Positions 13,971 to 18,382 of a stretch of 18,382 bases of DNA are shown here, piece after piece. The stretch's first letter is position 1; each line of letters opens with the position of its first letter. Source of the DNA: JANQRV01 sp964533785 (GTDB lineage Bacteria; Bacteroidota; Bacteroidia; Chitinophagales; Saprospiraceae); contig CAZHNG010000106.1 in assembly GCA_964533785.1 (NCBI GenBank), forward strand, positions 1 through 18,382, in the 5' to 3' direction. The notes under the pieces are model-generated. The model saw nothing but the letters and a program-made list of their open reading frames with translations, did no database searches and was not told where the DNA came from. A program made the translations under genes and the position numbers.

Positions 13971-16900
13971 TTAATTTTGGGTTTGAAAACGATTTTTCCA
14001 CCGTAACTTCCATTCTTGCCACAGTGAATAAAGGACCGGTACGGTAAACATGGTAATGGTTTGAATAAGCATTCCTCCGAAAGAGGGGATCGCCATGGGA
14101 AGCATGACATCCGCTCCTCGGCCTGTTGAGGTCAAAATGGGTAATAAAGCCAGGATAGTTGTTGCCGTCGTCATGACCGCCGGACGGACACGCCGCAGTC
14201 CACCCTCTACCACAGCGTCTCGAATAGCCGTGATGGAGGCCGGTTTATTGGCTTTAAAGCTATCCCGCAGGAAAGTCGCCACTAACACTCCGTCGTCCGT
14301 AGCAATCCCGAACAGGGCCAGGAAGCCCACCCAAACGGCTACACTTAAATTGACGGTTTGGATCTGGAACAGATCCCTCATATTAGTCCCAAGTACCTCA
14401 AAGTTCAGGAACCAAGGCTGATCATATAGCCCCATCAGAATGAACCCTCCGGAGAACGCAATGAACACTCCGGTAAATACCATAGTGGAGATCATCACAG
14501 AGCTAAACTGGAAATAAAGGATCATGAAAATGATGGCCAAAGCAATAGGGACCACTACCGCCAGGCGCTTACTTGCCCTTACCTGTTGCTCGTAATTTCC
14601 GGCAAAACGGTAACTGATGCCCGCGGGAATTACTAATTCGCCGGCCTTTACCTGTTCTTCCAGGTAGCGTTGTGCGTTGTTCACTACTTCTACTTCCGCG
14701 TATTCCTTTTCCCGGTCAAAAAGCACATAGCCCACCAGAAAACCATCTTCGCTTTTGATGGATTGCGGACCTTGTTCGTATTTAATTGCAACGAGATCTC
14801 CGAGGGGGATCTGGCCACCGTTTTCGGAAGGAAGGTAAACGCGCTTGAGCATTTCAGGATCGTCCCGCATTTCCCGGGGATAGCGAATCCTTATGGCATA
14901 GCGCTCCCTGCCTTCAACGGTTGTTGTCAGAGCCATCCCTCCAATGGCGGCCTGAATATGCCGTTGTACCTCTGCGATGGTCAATCCATGACGGCTAATG
15001 GCCTCCCGGTCAATATCGAGCAACAAATAGGGCTTACCAACAATACGGTCTGCAAAAACAGCGGCATCCTTTACACCATCGACTTCTTTAAGGTGTTTTT
15101 CTAATTCAATACCGAAGGCTTCCATTTCCTTTAAGTCTGATCCGCGGATCTTTATCCCCATGGGGGCACGCATGCCTGTTTGCAACATGACCAGGCGGGT
15201 TTCGATCGGCTGTAATTTTGGTGCCGAGGTTACGCCGGGTATTTTAGTTGCTTTGACAATTTCGTTCCAGATGTCATCCGGACTTTGAATATGGTCACGC
15301 CACTGACGAAAGTACTGGCCATTTTTATCGGGTATCAATTCATCATTACTATCCTTGGTATATTCTCCATTTTCATCAACCCTGAAACGGATGCGGTGTC
15401 CTTGTTCATCCGTTTTGTATGCTGACTTGTACAGAATGACGTTTTCGTACATGGACATTGGTGCCGGGTCAAGGGCGCTTTCTACCCGGCCGGCTTTTCC
15501 CACCACCATTTCTACTTCCGGAATTGCGGTAACTGCCATATCCAGCAAGCGAAGGTTCTTGATATTTTCCTGCATACCGGAATGGGGCATGGAGGTGGGC
15601 ATCAGCAAAAATGCTCCTTCATCTAATGCGGGCATAAACTCTTCTCCTGTTTGTTGGAAGACTACAAATCCCTGATATACCAGGAATATCACCGCAGCAA
15701 TAAATAAAAGCTTAAACCTTAATAAGAACCTCAGAATCGTTTCGTAATAAAGAATGACTAAATAGAAAAAGGCGATCAGCAAACCGATAATACTACCCAC
15801 GAAGATGAAATTGGCGACAAGGGTTTTAGTAACTCCTAAGGGCATCCAAACCCGGGTCAGCAGAAAAGTGACTACCCCCGCGTATATGATGTTTTTGATC
15901 CAATCAAATCCTTTGGCGTATTTTGGAAATGTTCGCTGAACATAAGTCCCCAGTAAACCGGCCAGACCAATGAGCAAGACGATACTTCCCAATGTCGGTT
16001 GTATAAAATAGATCGTAATGCTGCCTGCAATAATTAGAAGTATATTTCCCAGGTACCGCAGCATATTCCGGTTGGTGCGGATAGAAAACAGTGAATGGGC
16101 CAAAGCCGGAATGATGGTAATGGCAATAATAATGGAGGCGATGAGCGCAAAAGTCTTGGTAAATGCCAATGGCCTAAACAGCTTACCTTCGGCGGCCTCC
16201 ATAGTAAATACGGGAATAAAACTGATCACGGTTGTTGCAACGGCGGTAAGAACCGCAGAAGCAACTTCAATGGTGGCTTCGTAAATCGTGGTAAGCAGGC
16301 TTTCATCCTCAGGTGCGGATTCCATACGGTTAACCATACTCTCTGCCAGAACAATTCCCATATCAACCATCGTCCCAATGGCAATGGCGATCCCTGACAA
16401 AGCGACGATATTGGCATCTACTCCAAAATAACGCATCGCAATGAAACACATCAGTACAGCCACCGGCAAAGAGGCGGATACCAGGAAAGAAGATTTCAAG
16501 TTTAGCAGCAGCAAGATCACCACAATAATCGTGATCAATATTTCCAGGGTAAGTGCTTCCTGGAGCGTGCCGATCGTTTCATTGATGAGTTGAGTCCGAT
16601 CGTAAAACGGAATGATCTTTACCTGTGAAATCGTACCATCAGCCAGGGTTTTCGTCGGAAGGCCAGGTTCTAATTCGCGAATTTTTGCTTTTACGTTTTG
16701 GATAACCGCTAGTGGATTGGCTCCGTAACGCGCCACCACGACGCCACCTACGGCTTCTGCACCGGATTTATCTAATACGCCCCTGCGTGTGGCCGGCCCC
16801 AGGCTTACTTTGGCTATGTCTCCAATTCGGATCGGAATGTTGTCTTTTGCACGGATCACTCCCTTCTCTATATCTTCAATCGTTTTAACGTAACCCAGTC

Positions 16901-17651
16901 CCCTGACGAAATACTCCGCCATATTGATCTCAATGGTTTGTGCTCCGACATCCATGTTGCTGTTCCGGATAGCTTGCATCACCTGATCCAGCGTAATGTC
17001 GTAGCTCTTCATCTGCTCCGGGTTAACATCTACCTGATATTCTTTTACAAAGCCACCAACTGACGCTACTTCTGAGACGCCTTCCGCAGAAGACAAGCCA
17101 TACCGTACGTAAAAATCCTGAATGCTTCGCAATTCATGAAGGTTCCAACCACCGGTAGGGTTGCCTTCAGAATCTCTGCCTTCGAGGGTGTACCAAAAAA
17201 TCTGGCCCAATGCGGTGGCGTCCGGTCCCAGGGTAGGTTGTACCCCCGTAGGTAAAGTATTGACCGGCAAAGCATTTAATTTTTCCAGAATGCGGCTGCG
17301 ACTCCAATAAAAATCCACCTCATCATCAAAAATGACGTATATGCTGGAAAAGCCGAACATCGAATTACTGCGGATGCTTTTTACACCCGGGATCCCCAAC
17401 AAGGCCGTCGTTAGGGGATAAGTGATCTGGTCTTCGACGTCCTGTGGAGAACGCCCCATCCATTGGGTGAAGACGATCTGCTGGTTCTCACCAATATCCG
17501 GGATGGCATCTACCGCAACCGGGTCGCGTGGTAACCAATCGATACCAAAATCAAAGGGGGCTGTTACCAATCCCCATCCAATAAAGAGGAGGAGTAATAA
17601 CCAGGCCACTAATTTATTCTCGAGAAAGAATCGAATATATTTTGCTAACAT
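13971..17651 (-). CDS. CusA/CzcA-family heavy-metal RND efflux pump
   Basis: A proton-driven inner-membrane pump of 1226 residues, clearly longer than E. coli CusA (about 1050). The first helix (14-31) and porter domain carry WMGRSPQDVEDQITYPL (64-80). The TM4 motif GTMVDMGIVLAESM (426-439) holds Asp430, which fits the Cu/Ag-type subgroup rather than the Co/Zn/Cd-type pattern. The block EEFMPALDEGAFLLMPTSMP (670-689) and DPAPMSMYE (728-736) follow. From memory of E. coli CusA, Met734 and Met822 align with its metal-relay methionines 573 and 623; I could not place the third. Two insertions stand out: about 110 hydrophobic residues (528-640) after TM6, and an acidic stretch at 745-790. A GIATDDGVLVATFLRD motif (1115-1130) lies in the C-terminal membrane half. 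It is the second gene of the operon. Confidence 0.95.
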   Translation of the reverse strand: MLAKYIRFFLENKLVAWLLLLLFIGWGLVTAPFDFGIDWLPRDPVAVDAIPDIGENQQIVFTQWMGRSPQDVEDQITYPLTTALLGIPGVKSIRSNSMFGFSSIYVIFDDEVDFYWSRSRILEKLNALPVNTLPTGVQPTLGPDATALGQIFWYTLEGRDSEGNPTGGWNLHELRSIQDFYVRYGLSSAEGVSEVASVGGFVKEYQVDVNPEQMKSYDITLDQVMQAIRNSNMDVGAQTIEINMAEYFVRGLGYVKTIEDIEKGVIRAKDNIPIRIGDIAKVSLGPATRRGVLDKSGAEAVGGVVVARYGANPLAVIQNVKAKIRELEPGLPTKTLADGTISQVKIIPFYDRTQLINETIGTLQEALTLEILITIIVVILLLLNLKSSFLVSASLPVAVLMCFIAMRYFGVDANIVALSGIAIAIGTMVDMGIVLAESMVNRMESAPEDESLLTTIYEATIEVASAVLTAVATTVISFIPVFTMEAAEGKLFRPLAFTKTFALIASIIIAITIIPALAHSLFSIRTNRNMLRYLGNILLIIAGSITIYFIQPTLGSIVLLIGLAGLLGTYVQRTFPKYAKGFDWIKNIIYAGVVTFLLTRVWMPLGVTKTLVANFIFVGSIIGLLIAFFYLVILYYETILRFLLRFKLLFIAAVIFLVYQGFVVFQQTGEEFMPALDEGAFLLMPTSMPHSGMQENIKNLRLLDMAVTAIPEVEMVVGKAGRVESALDPAPMSMYENVILYKSAYKTDEQGHRIRFRVDENGEYTKDSNDELIPDKNGQYFRQWRDHIQSPDDIWNEIVKATKIPGVTSAPKLQPIETRLVMLQTGMRAPMGIKIRGSDLKEMEAFGIELEKHLKEVDGVKDAAVFADRIVGKPYLLLDIDREAISRHGLTIAEVQRHIQAAIGGMALTTTVEGRERYAIRIRYPREMRDDPEMLKRVYLPSENGGQIPLGDLVAIKYEQGPQSIKSEDGFLVGYVLFDREKEYAEVEVVNNAQRYLEEQVKAGELVIPAGISYRFAGNYEQQVRASKRLAVVVPIALAIIFMILYFQFSSVMISTMVFTGVFIAFSGGFILMGLYDQPWFLNFEVLGTNMRDLFQIQTVNLSVAVWVGFLALFGIATDDGVLVATFLRDSFKANKPASITAIRDAVVEGGLRRVRPAVMTTATTILALLPILTSTGRGADVMLPMAIPSFGGMLIQTITMFTVPVLYSLWQEWKLRWKNRFQTQN

Positions 17652-17719
17652 AAGATCATTTTCAGCTCAACGATTAGCGTACAACCGGGTACAGCCAGGA
17701 AGTACATCAACGTATACAG

Positions 17720-17747
17720 CCGCTGTAATGCCTTCTGCACTCAGCGG
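17720..17747. repeat. Small hairpin upstream of the pump gene
   Basis: CCGCTG (17720-17725) and CAGCGG (17742-17747) form a 6-bp stem with a 16-base loop, 69 bp upstream of the pump start. No other structure or gene is seen in 17652-17755. A role in the leader is possible but unsupported. Confidence 0.25.
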
Positions 17748-17755
17748 TCAAAAGC

Positions 17756-17828
17756 TTAGAGCCTGTCATCTGAATTAAAAGATCCTTTTTTATCTGACTG
17801 AGGCAGACGAATTCCAGACAGGCTCTTA
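17756..17828. mobile_element. MITE-like 67-bp element with TTA target duplication
   Basis: GAGCCTGTC (17759-17767) and GACAGGCTC (17817-17825) are perfect 9-bp terminal inverted repeats. TTA flanks both sides directly (17756-17758 and 17826-17828). Inside, the ends remain loosely complementary (ATCTGAATT against AATTCCAGA). IS5-family elements with GAG-starting ends and a 3-bp TNA duplication have this signature, so this looks like a small non-autonomous derivative. It has no coding capacity. It lies in the operon between the HYC_CC_PP gene and the pump gene and could fold into a hairpin that lowers read-through. Confidence 0.5.
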
Positions 17829-17837
17829 AATTGAATG

Positions 17838-18266
17838 TTAGCAAAGGAAGGTCTGCAAACTTACCGGCAAGTCCCAGACAATAAGCGGAGGTTTATAGTT
17901 GAGATAATGAAGAGATTGGGAATCTATAGTAGGGAATTCGATGCGGAGAGCAACCAATAAAACATTTAAAAGAACAGGGGTGAAGTTGGCTTCAACCTCC
18001 GATGTCGAAACCAGTTGGTCGATCTCTGATTTTACGTAGGTTGTTTTATCGTCACAACAGTCTTTACTTTCCTGATCACCTTTATGTTCACCAGTACTGT
18101 GCAGAGGACAATTAGCCATCATTTTTGCTTGATGACAAGGTTTGGCCTCAAAAAAGAGCGCCATACTCTTTAACTCATTTTGGCAATAATGCATATTGAG
18201 CACCAAGCCAGTAGAGCTGATGAAAATGAGTAATGCAAGAATAATATGACCTATTCTATGGATCAA
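17838..18266 (-). CDS. HYC_CC_PP family protein
   Basis: A 142-residue protein of the Bacteroidota family named after its three motifs, all visible: HYC at 26-28 in LNMHYCQNE, CC at 70-71 in KDCCDD and PP at 126-127 in YKPPLI. Residues about 7-22 form a signal peptide or membrane anchor, and about 96-108 is a second hydrophobic stretch. The central part is rich in Cys, His and Met (CHQAKMMANCPLH, 44-56), which suggests soft-metal binding in the periplasm. The family has no established biochemical function that I know of. The start is TTG at 18264-18266: a TAG stop lies directly upstream in frame, and the next ATG (Met25) would lose the signal. It is the first gene of the efflux operon, separated from the pump gene by 186 bp. 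Confidence 0.85.
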   Translation of the reverse strand: MIHRIGHIILALLIFISSTGLVLNMHYCQNELKSMALFFEAKPCHQAKMMANCPLHSTGEHKGDQESKDCCDDKTTYVKSEIDQLVSTSEVEANFTPVLLNVLLVALRIEFPTIDSQSLHYLNYKPPLIVWDLPVSLQTFLC

Positions 18267-18280
18267 CTAAGAAATTTTTG

Positions 18281-18288
18281 CAAAGATA
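18281..18288 (-). promoter_or_regulatory. -7 promoter box of the metal-efflux operon
   Basis: On the minus strand TATCTTTG matches the Bacteroidota -7 consensus TAnnTTTG exactly and lies 14 bp before the TTG start of the first operon gene. A matching -33 TTTG at the normal distance is not seen, so an activator may be needed. The 5' leader would be very short. The remaining sequence to 18382 shows no gene. Confidence 0.4.
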
Positions 18289-18382
18289 GTAATTATTAGG
18301 TAAAGAGGTTTCGCACTATTTGTCGCGACCTATTTGGTTATGCGGTTATAGATGACGAAGCCCTCTTGTCGCTATTCAATGA

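Noticed and set aside
13967..14110. Upstream extension of the TolC-type gene
   Set aside because: It overlaps the 3' end of the pump gene and puts 48 unlikely residues before a clear signal peptide. The ATG at 13966 is the better start.
14670..16397. Several frames antisense to the pump gene
   Set aside because: They are short, overlap a confident gene and show no conserved sequence features.

Overview
The window looks like a chromosomal segment of a member of the Bacteroidota, most likely a Saprospiria-type (Saprospiraceae/Lewinella-like) bacterium. This is inferred from gene families common in that phylum: an HYC_CC_PP protein, a CusB with a DUF3347 tail, a long CusA, a BNR_4 propeller protein and a Crp/Fnr regulator of Bacteroidota type. 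Genes lack strong Shine-Dalgarno sequences and some have TAnnTTTG-like -7 boxes. No rRNA, tRNA, phage, intact transposase or CRISPR array is visible. A 100-N scaffold gap lies at 7190-7289.

Left part (1-5051): the 3' tail of an upstream gene ends at 53 and overlaps a good intrinsic terminator. A Tat-exported aldo/keto reductase on the minus strand follows. It diverges from a possible 43-residue membrane micropeptide and from a large secreted BNR_4 beta-propeller protein that may act on polysaccharides. A TCTAGYG-type repeat with a long inverted repeat lies before a translationally coupled pair: a secreted YceI-like protein and a secreted SUMF1/FGE-fold protein that lacks catalytic cysteines.

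Middle part (5052-10599): a Crp/Fnr-family regulator and miaA lie on the minus strand. This miaA carries an unusual C-terminal extension of about 85 residues. Upstream of miaA is a 144-bp tandem repeat interrupted by the assembly gap, then a membrane-anchored PlsC-type acyltransferase (+). It is convergent with rmuC (-), with a hairpin between the two.

Right part (10600-18382) is a minus-strand heavy-metal efflux operon, most likely copper/silver. In transcription order it holds an HYC_CC_PP protein, a CusA/CzcA-family RND pump of 1226 residues, a TolC-type outer-membrane channel, a CusB-type adaptor with an N-terminal heavy-metal-binding domain and a C-terminal DUF3347, and a small lipoprotein with a second heavy-metal-binding domain. 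Together they would form a tripartite efflux complex plus periplasmic metal-handling proteins. A MITE-like 67-bp element with perfect 9-bp terminal inverted repeats and a TTA duplication sits between the first two genes.

I see no clear evidence of a wholly new defence or mobile system. The most unusual signals are the extended MiaA, the in-frame 144-bp tandem repeat at the gap, the extra hydrophobic block in CusA, the MITE-like element and the micropeptide.
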